From Teratosphaeria epicoccoides (Eukaryota > Ascomycota > Dothideomycetes > Mycosphaerellales > Teratosphaeriaceae), in contig JADDMT010000013.1 of the NCBI GenBank assembly GCA_021401465.1, positions 372,001 through 436,000 on the forward strand: DNA of 64,000 nt. Direction: 5' to 3'. The translations under genes were made by a program, and so were the position numbers. The notes under the pieces are model-generated. The model was not told the DNA's origin and made no database searches. It saw only the letters and a list, made by a program, of their open reading frames with translations. This document shows, piece by piece, positions 48,001-59,627 of the stretch (position 1 is its first letter; each line of letters begins with the position of its first letter).

Positions 48001-50314
48001 TATAGGACATGCACTTCCTGTTCTAGATCCTTGATAGTAGCGACTATCTCGTTTGAAGTCATAGCATATATTTCGATCTTGCCTAGTACGTCGTGTACTA
48101 TAGGTAGAGGTATTAATCTTGAGAGTTCCGGGAACTAGATCCTCTTGTTCTTCTAGTTAAGGTAGGGGTTAGCGTTTCTTGGCTACAGTAACCCTAGCAC
48201 TACATCCGAGCCAGGCGACTCCGTGATGTTAAACTAGATCATCTCTTAGTAGCGTCCTATCCGCAGAGGCATTATCTCGGTCTCCTTGTTAACTATTCCT
48301 TAGTTGTATGTGACTAGCTTTCTATTAATCGCTTGTAGCAAGAAAGCATTTGTCTTCGCCTGTAGCCTTATCCTAGCTATCCTGGCAAACTTAGGCGTCA
48401 TGAAGATTCTAGTGCATCCTGAATCTATTAAGGCCTAGGCTAGCGTCTTATTAATGTGTACCTATACTCTAAGGTTGTCCGCGTATCTAGTGCTAACTAT
48501 GGCATAGCGTTATAGCCCTATCTAGTCTGTCTATAGGTCTAATTCTAGCGGACCTCGTCGTTTCCCGAATAACTGTCTTCATGGACTAGTTTAGGGATCG
48601 TGCGGTCTCGGCTCATTCTTCTTTAAGCGTTACTGCTAACTAGCCTAAGAGGTCGTACTTGCTCTTAGCCTCGTTATTCCTGCGCATTTCTTGCGTACTC
48701 TATCTTTAAGTAGCTAACCTAGAGTTGTAGCGCTCGTAGAACCTAGTTACCTTTGTAGGTAAGGTAGCCTCCTTAGGGCGTAAATTCTACCCTAAACGGT
48801 ACAACTTCTTAGATGATCTTCTGATGCGGGTAAGGATAAGCTACTACTAGTAGTCTCCTTAGGTGTCGTCGCATGCGGCCGGCTAGTTCGTCATACTCGA
48901 GCTAGTCGACGTGTTATACTCTATTAATCTATAGGCAAGCCTAAGCCTACTAGTTCTGTATGATTCGGATAATGTCGAGTCTAATGTCATGTAGCGGCAT
49001 AGCCTATCGCTCTATGCTCTCGTCTTCCTCGGAATCAGGAATGACGGCTTCGACAAGCTCGTAGTTGTTACCTAAACCTTCTTCCTCTTCTAGCTCCTAT
49101 TGCCTTAGGATTGTTGTACTAGAAGGTGTACCCCTTAGCGCGCAGATTAATTATGCCTTGTTACAGCTAGGGTACTATTTAGAACTATCTTTATCACTTA
49201 TGTGAATTTGACAATTGTCGTTATAGTACATAGTCTACGTAAGTAAGGCATAGTCTAGTTCTCGAGTAGCGGCAGCCTTTTGCTTAGGTGCCGATGTTAT
49301 CGCGCGAGCCTGTTCTGTCCGTTGTAGGTCCTGTTACTGTTTCTTAGCGAAACACTCGCGGGCAAAGTGTCCTTTCTTTCTATAGTTGTAGCACTTAAGG
49401 TTACTCTTGTTAAATGGCTTCTTTAGACTATTCTAGGTAGGAGAGCCCTTCCGTGGCTTTCCTTAGGGTCTACTCTTTAGGCGCCCCTTAGTCGCATCTA
49501 ACTCTATTAGTTAGAGACTATAGTAATCGCTTCGCCATTTCGGTACTAATCGTTAGGCCTTATAGTTAGCCTGCGCTAGCCTGCGATTTACATGTTATCG
49601 TTCCTGCTGTTATTCCTAGATGCAATTATTGATTCTAATCGCGAGATCGCTTATTTCCTTGAATGTCGTTAGCCGATCCCCCCGGGCAATTTCGTCTTTA
49701 ACTGTTTCCTTTAGTCCCTAATAGAACTAAGCGGCTAAGGCATTATCATTCTAGTCGACTTAGGCAGAGAGAGTCTAAAAGTCCGCATAGTACTTAATAG
49801 CGGAACCCTTCTGCTAGATTCCTAGGAGAGCTCTCTCGGCCTCCTGTTGTTTATTGCTAAGCCTAAAGGCTTCTCGTAACGTCTTAAACAAGGACTTGTC
49901 TAAGTTAAGAATCTCCTGAGTCGTTGTCTTCCTAGCTTTAACGCTGCTAACGTGATCCAGATAATCTGTTAGATGAGGCTAGATGAACTCGAACGCTAGT
50001 CCTTTTAGGTAAGAGACGATATACATTATTCGCTTATGATGTGTCGTAAACCGTTCTGTATCCACGTTAAATGCTAACTAGCATTATAGGATAAACATCT
50101 CTACTTAAGATTGTTGTCCTATAAACTCTATAGGGCTTCCTATCTTGAAGCCGTTGTTACCGTGTCCGTTTCTAGTAGTCGAACCTGCGACAGATGCTAG
50201 AGCCATCTCGCTAAGCTACTAAGTAATTTAAGGTACAGCGGCAACTTGTTCTCATAGTGTCAGTTAACTATCGTCACTAGAGGTCAAGCTAACAGCTAAG
50301 GAACTACTTGACAT
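45045..50314 (-). pseudogene. B1 gag-pol, RIP-decayed
   Basis: ATG at 50,314 on the minus strand, TGA at 45,045-45,047. It shows the same domain order as B2. The knuckle region keeps RKKGHFARECF in frame (near 49,370), so the B2 one-base deletion is specific to B2. RT IYLDDILVY is near 47,371-47,400. The total length is about 13 bases less than the inferred frame, so other small indels exist. Many TAGs interrupt it. Confidence 0.88.
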
Positions 50315-50373
50315 AGGCGTATGTTAAGCGCTAAACGAGTCCCCTAATACTTCCTTAGGAGTAGTGCTCAAAG

Positions 50374-50858
50374 TGTTAGAAGGGTAGGTGCTAATAGCAG
50401 GAAGGGGATTAGGTATTAGACTCGCAGAGTAGTGAAGAATATTGACAAAGGTAATTAACCTTGTACTAACTATCCCCCCTAGAGGAGAAGATTGTAATTA
50501 AGTATAAAGCTCCTAACTACCTGTCCTAAAGCCATTCCTATATACTAGAGAGACAGGGTAGCTCTATTAGATCTGTTAACAGACCTGTTAGACCTATGTC
50601 TATAGATCTGTAGACTTACCCTACAGATCCTAGGGTCTATTCTCCTATGACAGATCCCTTCTGCCTATAGGCCTATAGATCTGTAGACTAACCCTATAGA
50701 TCTAGGTGTCTGTCCTCACGTAATAGACCCTCTCTTCTATGCCTACATTATGACTCATAGTACTGTGACTTATAACACTGTGACTTATAGCACTTATGAC
50801 TGCTATGACTTAGGCTATATAGTGCTCGTAACTCATAGCACTCATGACACTCATGACA
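50374..50858 (-). repeat. B1 5' LTR
   Basis: 485 bp, a near copy of the other three B LTRs, ending ACTCATGACA next to the target duplication TCTTT. Confidence 0.92.
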
Positions 50859-52246
50859 TCTTTAGAGCCTATAATAGCTAGAGAGCTAGCGACAGCCTCA
50901 CTACGTCTAGTCGCGACAACTACCTCCTCCTTATCCTTAGCATTAGAAGGCGAAGAGACTTAGGCGCGCTTGCGGCTATCGCGCTCGGCCCTCGAGATCA
51001 TCTTGCGCTTCTTGACATAAGTGTCGATAACATTATCGGACTTAGTGTCCTCCTTAGGCGCAACTAGTGTAGTAACACTATAGCGCGCAGGAATCGCGTT
51101 AGGATCGAAGGTATCCTGAACGTCATCATCCTCCTTATCCTTAAAGATCTAGCTTATAGGCTTGTGCCTTAGCGTCTTAGTAGATGTAGTATAGATCGTA
51201 AGCAGGGAAGGTTCGGCTTCCTTGTTACTAACCTTAATCTCGGCCCTAGTCTTCTTCTTCTTCTTAGACAGTAGCGTTAAGGCAGCATAGGTAGCGGCGC
51301 TACAATGTGTTAGCTATACGCACGCGACAGGATTTAAGTAAGTAACTTACAGCTTAGTCCTCTAGACTAGCTTAGAGGCAGGCTACCTTGTAGTACGACA
51401 CTAAGGCTACGCCTTAGTAGCAGGGACAGTAAATTGCTTAATGACCTTCTTATAGATCATCTGTGTCTTAAAGTCATGGTCAATAGAGGCAAGGGCCCCG
51501 AGTTACTAACGCTAGCGGCTAGTTAGATACTTCTTGACGCTAAAATTAGCCTAGCGGAGAAAGTTAGCATTTATCCTTAGAGGGTACCTATACTATATGC
51601 GTACTATAGCGAAGGTCTCGACCCTAACAGTTAACACCTTTAAGATCTTCTAGACTAAGTCTGCGATTAGACCTAGGCAAACGTTTTTGCCTGTTAGTAG
51701 AGAGTCGAAGCAAACGCTGCCATGTAAGTAGTTCGCAGTTATAGTAAAGCACAAGAGGGCGCTAATTAGGTAGGCGAGTACCTCGTAGTACTTAGCCTGT
51801 AGCCTGTTTATAGTTAGAGTACCTTTAGTAATCCCCTTGTTACGCGTACTCTAGAAGTTAACGATGTTATAGCAGAGCTAGTTATACTTGCTATATACCT
51901 CTTTAGGGAGGTCCTAGCATTTTTGATGCTTGCTATTATAGTTGACATAATTGTAGTAGACACCGCCCTTATTAAATCCGCTAATGTAGATCTTAGCTAC
52001 GCTTCGGTTAGTACAAGTTACGCATACCTCGCGGGTAGGGGACGCCTTACTAACACGCGGAGGAGAGATGTGTGTAGCTTAGCTGCTAAGGTTGTCGAGG
52101 CATTGTCGACATAAGTAACAATTACAGGCAGAGCGAGTAGCGTCGAACTTAGTCTGTAGCACATGAGCCATTATTACTAAGATAAGTTAATTGATCTTGA
52201 TTGATTAATTGAAGAAGAAGAAGCTCTAGTTTAGACACGTAGGCAC
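50859..52246 (-). pseudogene. A3 antisense ORF, 5' part
   Basis: Collinear with A1 9,629 to about 11,010 but inverted, cut at the B insertion point. The start position reads GTG instead of ATG. Cys codons differ from the other two copies (CNCYLCRQC where A1 has CNRRLCRRC). The rest of the ORF is at 28,370-28,588. Confidence 0.75.
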
Positions 52247-52324
52247 AGCGAGGCGAAAGCTAAGCGAAGTAAAAGGGGAGGTTAATGTTAGTGTTTTAGA
52301 ACAGGAAGTTTAGGAAAGCGACGA

Positions 52325-52540
52325 GGTTTTTATACCCTCTAACAGCTCCCCTGTTACCTACCGTAACCGTTAAGCTAGTAACTCGAACTACATGCGCAGA
52401 GTACCTACCTTTAGTTAACTTACATGAGGACTAAATAATGTAAGAACAGGTAATGTGGCTGTTATGCATGTATACTAACTATACTTATGCTAGTTTACTA
52501 GCATGAAAATGTGACGAGACCCGCGCTAGGAGCGCGCTCC
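52325..52540 (-). promoter_or_regulatory. Promoter block of the third A antisense ORF copy
   Basis: TATAAAAACC on the minus strand starting at 52,334, 88 bp before the start position 52,246, and the palindrome GGAGCGCGCTCC at 52,529-52,540. Confidence 0.55.
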
Positions 52541-52972
52541 TGTCGTTTTAAGTAGTATGCGCAGAGTATCCGCATACATTCCTACTAGCCCTAAGGTTCT
52601 ACGACACGTTTCTTCATAGTCATAACTAAATAGGGACGGCTAAGCTACTTGGCAAAGCTAGCGCGTATGCTTGCCCTATAATTTCAAAGATTAACTAAAG
52701 TACGTACTTGTAGTTTCCTGATATCTTAATCCGCATATGAAGCGAAGGTGTTATGAAGCCGCCTAACATGTGACAGATTAAAAGCCCGCCTAAGTTAGTA
52801 ACCTCTATCCTGTATTTGCTACAAAGATGTTAAGGTATATGTATAACACATGTTACATAGGCTATTACCCTATTTACTCTTACGTAGTATAAGCGTGCTA
52901 TATCCTATACCCTATACGTTCTGCATGCATTACTTAGTAAGGCTAGGGACATCTTCATAGGAGGAGAGGCAG

Positions 52973-53364
52973 TAATATAGTTAATACTAGGGGGCTATTA
53001 GAGCCGCATAGGTTCTAATGCCTGCCCTTAGCATGTAGTGACTCTACTACACATGGCAAGGGGATCCTTCGTATATACGTTAGCTTGTATGTCGTCTAAG
53101 TAGGATTAGTGCTTGACGTAGGGATGCCCCCTACTTCGCTAACACTATAGTACCCCTACGGGGGCTTCCTGACCCTACGGTACCCCTACGGGGTTAGGCT
53201 CGGACATGCTTTCCCTAATTAAGGGGCGTCGGGGGTTATAAGTACCTCTAGTACTACCTCTACAATAAGCAGAAAGTAGCGCTATCTTGTACCTATCGAA
53301 AGGTCAGATTACTCTGTTATACTACGAGATATTTCTATATTATATAGCATATACATCTATATTA
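52973..53364 (+). repeat. Outer right LTR of the A2/A3 complex (392-bp variant)
   Basis: It carries the same 30-bp duplication as 17,322-17,713 and is followed by GCTAG, the partner of ACTAG at 17,317-17,321. A GAGGAGAGGCAG polypurine tract precedes it. Confidence 0.9.
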
Positions 53365-54491
53365 GCTAGGTACGTAGTGTAGCTAACATAGCTAGCTATG
53401 AATACGGTAATTCTTCTACAAAATAACAAACTCTGTTGCTACTGTCTACAGGATAGGCATATAGATCGCTAAGAAGGCGATCTTGTTAGAGAGTAACCCC
53501 TCGCTATATTGCCTGCGATCTCGTAGCGATTAAAAATAATCACGCTAGTAATTAAGCTTCGTTTTAGCGAGCTGTCCCTACTACTGTTTAATGCGTTAAT
53601 TTATCTTACTAGTGCCATATTAATAGTAATTAGTGAAGATTAGCTAGTTACCTAGGGGCAGCTAGGGTCTAAAAACAAGCTGTTTAGCCTGCTAACAGTG
53701 CTAAAGGTCTAGTCTTCGTAGGTACTTGTCTTGTAAGTTGTTACCTTCATTATTAGCGTCTAGATTAGCATCTTCGTACTTGTTAAAGGGTATAATAGGC
53801 TCTCCGCGCTCCGCTGCCTCTATAGCCGCCCTTCCTACTACTAGTTTATTAGCAATTTACACTGCGTCTGCTATGCGAGCCTCTCTGACGTCGCTACAAG
53901 CTTCCTGTAACAGCTAGAAATGTGCATTAGCAATATCGAGTATCTTAAGACCCCTGTTACTACGTAGTATTTAAGGCATGATTAAGTACTCTTGTATAGT
54001 AGCTACGTATTACGCAAGGACACTTATCTTAGTCTGTCTGATAATACCTACATAGATCTACATGATGTTACGAGACTAGACGTTAATAGCGGCGTAGATA
54101 CTAATACTAAAGATCTTAAACTTGTAGTAGGCGTCTATTAACTACCCCTAGTTTAGTCTAGGAGCACGAAGGACGCTACGCTTGACTCTTAATAGGCGAC
54201 TACGCTCCTAGAACCCCTAGGGTTTAAGGGCCTATATAGTACTAAAAAGGCGATCCCTAGAGTAGGCTTAGCATGCGATTACTCTGTAATTACATTACGA
54301 TTAAATAACCTTCTAACTATACTATATAGCGTATGCATGTACACATATAAGCTTTCCCTACTATAGTGTAGTACATTGCCCTTATTATACTTACTATGTA
54401 GTAGCTCTGTAAGTCGTAGCTTCTCCTCCTCTATGTCCTGACTAGCTAAGTGCTTCTTTAGTCTAAGAGCATCTCGCCGCCTCTGTATAGT
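53365..54491 (-). pseudogene. E-ORF3, integrase-core-like protein, central part
   Basis: The minus strand reads coherently with TAG stops. An HTH-like start (SKRTIQRRRDALRLKKHL) straddles the D insertion. Later parts include ILRSNRGLKILDIANAHF, a block GTSKIN-RIK--WGQLAKT with YWRDYF-like text, and FLAIYMPIL. These resemble a DDE/integrase-core family common in fungal genomes, as I recall it; a search was not possible. RSNRG would be RSDRG in that family, with the Asp lost by G-to-A. It is interrupted by D at 54,491 and by the A2/A3 complex at 53,365. The role inferred is the transposase of element E. Confidence 0.5.
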
Positions 54492-54700
54492 TGATACTAG
54501 ACAGCTAAGCTATAGGCTCATTCGGTCGTGCTAACAAGCTAAGCTGCACATGACGTACGTAGGCGCATCTTATGCGCTTTGTAGGAGAATTAAAGAAGGG
54601 TAGTAATTAGTTTTTTTTAGACCTTACCCTATCATTAGAGATAGAGGCTCTATACGCTACTACATACCTACGTATTAATTACTAGTCGCATACTATATTA
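54492..54700 (+). repeat. D 5' LTR
   Basis: 209 bp, TGATACTAGACAG...TACTATATTA. It keeps TG at its start, where the 3' LTR has TA. Confidence 0.92.
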
Positions 54701-54744
54701 ATTCTAATTACTCTACCCTAGTTATAGCCTATAGAGTACTTATA

Positions 54745-57700
54745 ATGACTAGTATTCCTGCCTCTAGCTAAGCAGGCTACACGCCTGCTCGTATCTAGCA
54801 TTAACGTGACGGCTAGCTAGGAGAAGGAGAGGACGCCTGTAGCGTTGTAGAGGAAACCGAAGACGAAGAGATAGCGCGCCTAGAGAAAGAGCAGGCGGAG
54901 CTAGTAAAAGCATAACGCCTATACTATCTGCGAGCTAACGTAGCGTAGTGTAAACGCATGCAGGTAGCAGGCTTCTAGCAACTAGAAGTAGCCTTGATGA
55001 CTTCGACGTAATCAGCCGACTCGCTAGCTCTAACTATGCGTAACTTAGGCAGCCTATGCCTCGAACTACCCCCTAAGTTCTTAGGGAAGACCTTGAAAGA
55101 AGCAAGGACGTTTATCTGTTACTTAGATAAGGTGTTCGCGTTATTAGGCACGGCCTATAGCGGTTCGCATGCAAGGATCATATACGCGAGCATGTTCCTT
55201 AAGGGAGACATGTTAGACGCCTAGCATAATAGGCATAAAGTAGCTGATTTGGCGCTAGAGTATACATAGGAGATATTCTGCCAGGAGATAGTAGACGTAG
55301 TCGAGGATCCTGCTAATTGCGGGCTAACTGTAGCCTAGTAGTACGAGACTACTAAGCAAGGCAAGAAGCAAAGTGCTTCCTTATTCGCAGCGTATTTAGC
55401 TACGCTAGAAGAGCAGATAGAACTATACACCCCTGCGTAGTGTAGGTAGCACCTACTCGTAAAGCTGCGAGATACCTTAAGCGAGGCTATCATAGTGTAC
55501 TATTAGGCACCTAAGACTAGGGATGAATTAATCTCCCTAGTAACTCGGATTAAGTAAGTAAGAGGCTCGCGTGCTCTATACAAACACACTACTAGTAAGC
55601 ATTAAAACTAACGGGACCTAAAGAAGCCTAATAGGGGTAACAGTAAGAAGTCCGGTAGAGACTCTTGAAGGTTAGCGCTACCTGCTTAGAGTAGTAGCGG
55701 AGTAGCCGACAAGAATGACAACTGCTATAACTGTAGTAAACCCGGCTATTAGGCGCGGGACTATCATGTACTAAAGAGGGAGGCGACAGCCTCTACCTGT
55801 AAGGTAGAAACAGTGCAGCTAGCTAAGGCTTAACGCTATGTCTAAGCCTGCCTACTACATAAGAGGATAGTAGCAGTACGTCGGGTAAGGGCTAGTTACT
55901 AGTCGAGGAGCCTTTCTATAGCCTCGACTAGAAGCGAAGATGCTTTAGGACTAGATGTAGCCCTAGTGCCTACGAAGCGCCTAAATGGCGCTGTTATTGT
56001 CGTAGAAGGGGACGAAGTTAAGACAGACATGTTACTTGATAACTACGCAGACATTAACGTCATGTCTTAAGCTTACGCCTTATAGTATAGGCTTAAGTAA
56101 GTCGCAAGTGTGCCTCTTCCTACTGTAGATTCATTCTAGGGGAAGAGAGGCTATTATTATGGCGCGTATTGGCTAAAGATCTAGCTAGCAGACAGTACAG
56201 GATACAAGAAGCATACGTAGAGCATATTCTACACCTTAGATATGCCTAGAGCGCTAGTCTTGCTAGGGCGGCCCTAGAGCCGCTAGCAGGCTATTATTAT
56301 GCATAGTGACACAGATAAGTAGCGTTATAGTAGCGTACTCTCTGTAGTACGCATGCTTGACACTAGGCGTTTCTATTAGTTATTAAAAACTAAATCCTAG
56401 GTGTTTGTAGTCGCTACTAGTAAAACAGCAGGACCGAAACCTCTTCCTAATAAGGTCAAGGACTTTACTGACATGTTTACTAACGAAAAGGACGTGACTA
56501 AGCTTAGGCGCGTTAACAGTGTAGAGCATGCTATCACGTTACAAGATAGCAAGAAGCCGCCTTTTCGCCCTCTGTATAATCTGTTAGGAGTAGAGCTAAA
56601 ACTGCTTTGGGAATATCTCGATTAGGCCCTCTAGAATGGTTAGATCTAGCGTAGAACTAGCGAGGCAGGTACTCCTATCCTGTTTGTACTAAAGAAGGAT
56701 AGGACTATGCGACTATATGTAGATTACTATAGGCTAAACGAGATTTTAGTCAAGGATCGATACCCCTTGCTACTTATCGATAAGACTCTTGCATGCCTTA
56801 GGCGTGTAGCATAGTTCTCTAAGTTAGACTTAAAGGACGCATACTATAGGATCCTAATCAAGGAAGATGACTACTAGAAGACTACGTTTCGCATGTACTA
56901 TAGTTACTTTAAGTATCTAGTGATGCCTTTTAGGTTAACTAACGCTCTAGTAACCTTTTAAGTGTACATTAATCGAGCTCTCGCTAGCCTCGTAGATGTT
57001 TGTTACGTGGTATATTTAGACGATATCCTGATCTATAGCGACTTACGCAAGGAACATACTTAGTACCTACGCCTAGTATTAGAACGGCTGCGAAAATACG
57101 CTCTATATGCTAGCTAAAAGAAGTGCGAGTTCTATACTTACTAGCTAGAGTTCCTAGGCTTCGTCATTAACAGCTTAGGTGTGTTAATAGATAAGAGCAA
57201 GCTTAGCGTAGTAAAGGAGTAGCCTATACCTAAGACTCTAAAGGAAGTTTAGAGCTTTCTTAGCTTTACTAACTTCTACTAGAGGTTTATCAAGAACTAT
57301 TCTAAAATAGCCGCGCCGCTTACTACTATGGCTAAGGGAAAGGGTAGCCTGTTCCTGTAGGGAGAGGCTAAAGAGGCTGCTTTCCGCATGCTTATAGTAG
57401 CCTTTACTAGTACTCTAATCCTCTAGCATTATAATCCTAAACTTCTAATCAAGATAGAAACAGACGCCTCTAGATTCGCCTTAGGCGGCATTCTCTCCTA
57501 GCTCGTCGCGGGCGAAGACACTGCTTGCTACCACCCTATTACATTCTACTCTTAGAAGTTTACCCTAGTAGAGTAGAACTACAAGACCTATAACTAAGAG
57601 CTGTTAGTAATCGTAGAATACTTTAAGATGTAGCGCTACTATCTTGAAGGCGCGCCGCAGACTATTCGCGTGCTCTCTAACTATAATAACCTTCGTGGAT

Positions 57701-59520
57701 TCATAGGCGTGAAACAGCTAAATAGCCGCTAAGCTTAGTAGGCTATATATATGTCGAGGTTTAATTTTGCTATTAAGCATAATAAGGGAACTAATAACCT
57801 AGCCGATAGGCCTTCTTGTGACGCGGACTACGTACTAACTACGTAGGTAGCAAACACACTCCTGCTAACCCTAAGAAATAAACTGTCGTTCTAGGGCTAG
57901 GAGGGAGAACAAGCCGATAACCTGATTGTTAATCGCATCTAGGCTACATGCGTATAGCAGGCGAAGAGCATAGAGCTCCTGCTCCGACCTAGAGAGTACT
58001 AACCTATGACAACCCTGCCGGCCTTTATTTGCAAGGTAGTAACCTAGGAAGAGTCTCTAGCAAAGGACGTTTCAGAGAATGTAGAGACCCTGCTTCGTAA
58101 GCTATAATTAGCCTTAGAGCGACCTAAAAGCACTAGCGAGGACTAGGAGTACAAGTATAGCGTCTAGTATAAAAGCGATCGCATTTAGGTCCTAAATAAT
58201 GAAGCATTAAAGGCGTAACTACTATGCTTGTACTATAACAACCTGTTAGCTAGGCACTTTAGGAGAGACTATACTCTTGCCTTGTTGTCGCGAAAGTACT
58301 AGTAGCTAGATATTACAAAGGAGCTTAACGAATACGTCCGAACCTGCTATACGTGCCAGATAATAAAGAGCAAGCGCTATTACGGATATAGCAAGGCGTA
58401 TGCCTTGCCCCTACCTAATAGGCTATAGTAAGAGATTACTATAGACTTTATTACAGATCTACATCTAAGCAAGCTCTTTAGGTACATGTATGATACTATC
58501 CTAGTAATTGTTAATAGGTTCTCTAAGATAGTAATCTTTGTCCTAACTAATAAGACATGTACTAGTGTAGAACTAGCGAACCTTATAGTACATGAAGTCA
58601 TACGTCGTTTTAGCATGCTAGAAGGAGTACTCTTAGATCATAGTAGTGTCTTTACTAGCTAATACTAGAGTAACTTTACATGCAAAGCGTAACTAAAGCA
58701 TAAGCTTAGCACGGCCTTTTATCTGTAAACTAACAGCTAGACTAAGTAGGCAAACTAGACTCTAGAATAATACCTCTGTTATTACTATAATGAGGAACAA
58801 AATAACTAGGCTAGGTTGTTACTACAAGCTGAATATGCGAGTAACGCATACGACAATGCTACTACTAGTATGTTACCTTTCTAGGTAGTATTAGGATTCT
58901 AGCCTTCCCTGACATTAGCGCCTTAGGACAAGTCTGCTAAAGGAAGGGTACTAGCTGCCATAGAGCGCGCGTATTAGTTACGCGACGTAACTAAAAGGCT
59001 TAAAGAAAATTAGCGACAAATAGTAAACTAGCAGGTAGAGTACTATGACGCGCGGCATAAGCGCCAAGCTTACTCTGTAGGAGATATAGTGCTGTTGTTA
59101 ACTAAGAACTTGCGACTGCTAGTGCTAAAGAGGAAGATAGCAGCCTGATTTGTCAGACTATTTCGCGTGCTAGACATAATAGGTAATTAGGCTTATTGCC
59201 TAGTACTGCCTTCCTAGTACTAGATCTACAATGTTTTCTATGTCTTGCTACTTGAGCCTTAGAAGGGCCGAGCAGGCAAAGAGCCTGCCTATCCTATGCC
59301 TCTCGCTAAAGAGAGTAGCGAGTATAAGGTTAAGGCTATTAGGGGTATATAGGTACATAGCAGTATACGCTAATACCTAGTGTAGTAGAAGGATTAGCTA
59401 GAGGATTATAACATCTAGGTTAATAAAGCCGACTGCGAAGGCGCGAAGGACCTAATCGAAGCATACCTAGCATAGGAGAGAGGCAAGAAGAGATTAGGTA
59501 GAGGACAAAGGGGGAAGTAA
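54745..59520 (+). pseudogene. D gag-pol, 1,592 codons, RIP-decayed
   Basis: ATG 54,745 to TAA 59,518-59,520, an exact multiple of three with no frameshift. Gag has LRTF-type helices (EARTFICYLDKVF near residue 115). The knuckle CYNCSKPG[Y] is near 324. Protease-like LLDNYADINVMS is near 430. RT has RLYVDYYRLNE and VVYLDDILIYS near 757. RNase H is ETDASRFALGG. The integrase zinc region ends CYTCQIIKSKRYYGYS near 1,200, followed by its core. The chromodomain (YLV--KD-LEDYNIW) is near 1,535. TAG dominates the stops. A 74-codon stretch at 56,401-56,625 happens to be free of stops. Confidence 0.9.
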
Positions 59521-59627
59521 GCCTAGGGAAAACGGCATTATAGGCTACCTATATTTTGGCCCTAGGTAGGGCGCGAAAGCTAAGCATGCTTGTAGCTAGA
59601 GCTGCCTACCCCCTAAGAGTGCCTGAA

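Larger units (their letters stand above)
43868..50858 (-). mobile_element. B1: chromodomain Ty3 retrotransposon, - orientation
   Basis: 6,991 bp with LTRs 43,868-44,351 and 50,374-50,858, the same family as B2 but inverted. The left flank is A pol (integrase) and the right flank is the A antisense ORF starting TCTTTAGAGCC. Each matches the flank of B2 rather than its own other side. The coding-strand polypurine tract AAAAGGGGGATAG abuts the LTR at 44,352. Confidence 0.9.
17322..53364. mobile_element. A2/A3: three-LTR tandem A complex with nested B2, C and B1 and an internal inversion
   Basis: It is bounded by ACTAG (17,317-17,321) and GCTAG (53,365-53,369), a one-transition TSD pair. In the inferred original order it reads: 392-bp LTR (17,322), gag-pol, antisense ORF, 360-bp LTR (39,895-40,254), then a second A copy lacking its 5' LTR and the first part of gag, ending in a 392-bp LTR (52,973-53,364). 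B2 and B1 lie within the integrase of the first copy and the antisense ORF of the second, and C lies in the integrase of the second. The segment between the B copies is now inverted. Lengths add up: each copy, less known deletions, matches the 8.17 kb of A1. Confidence 0.8.
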
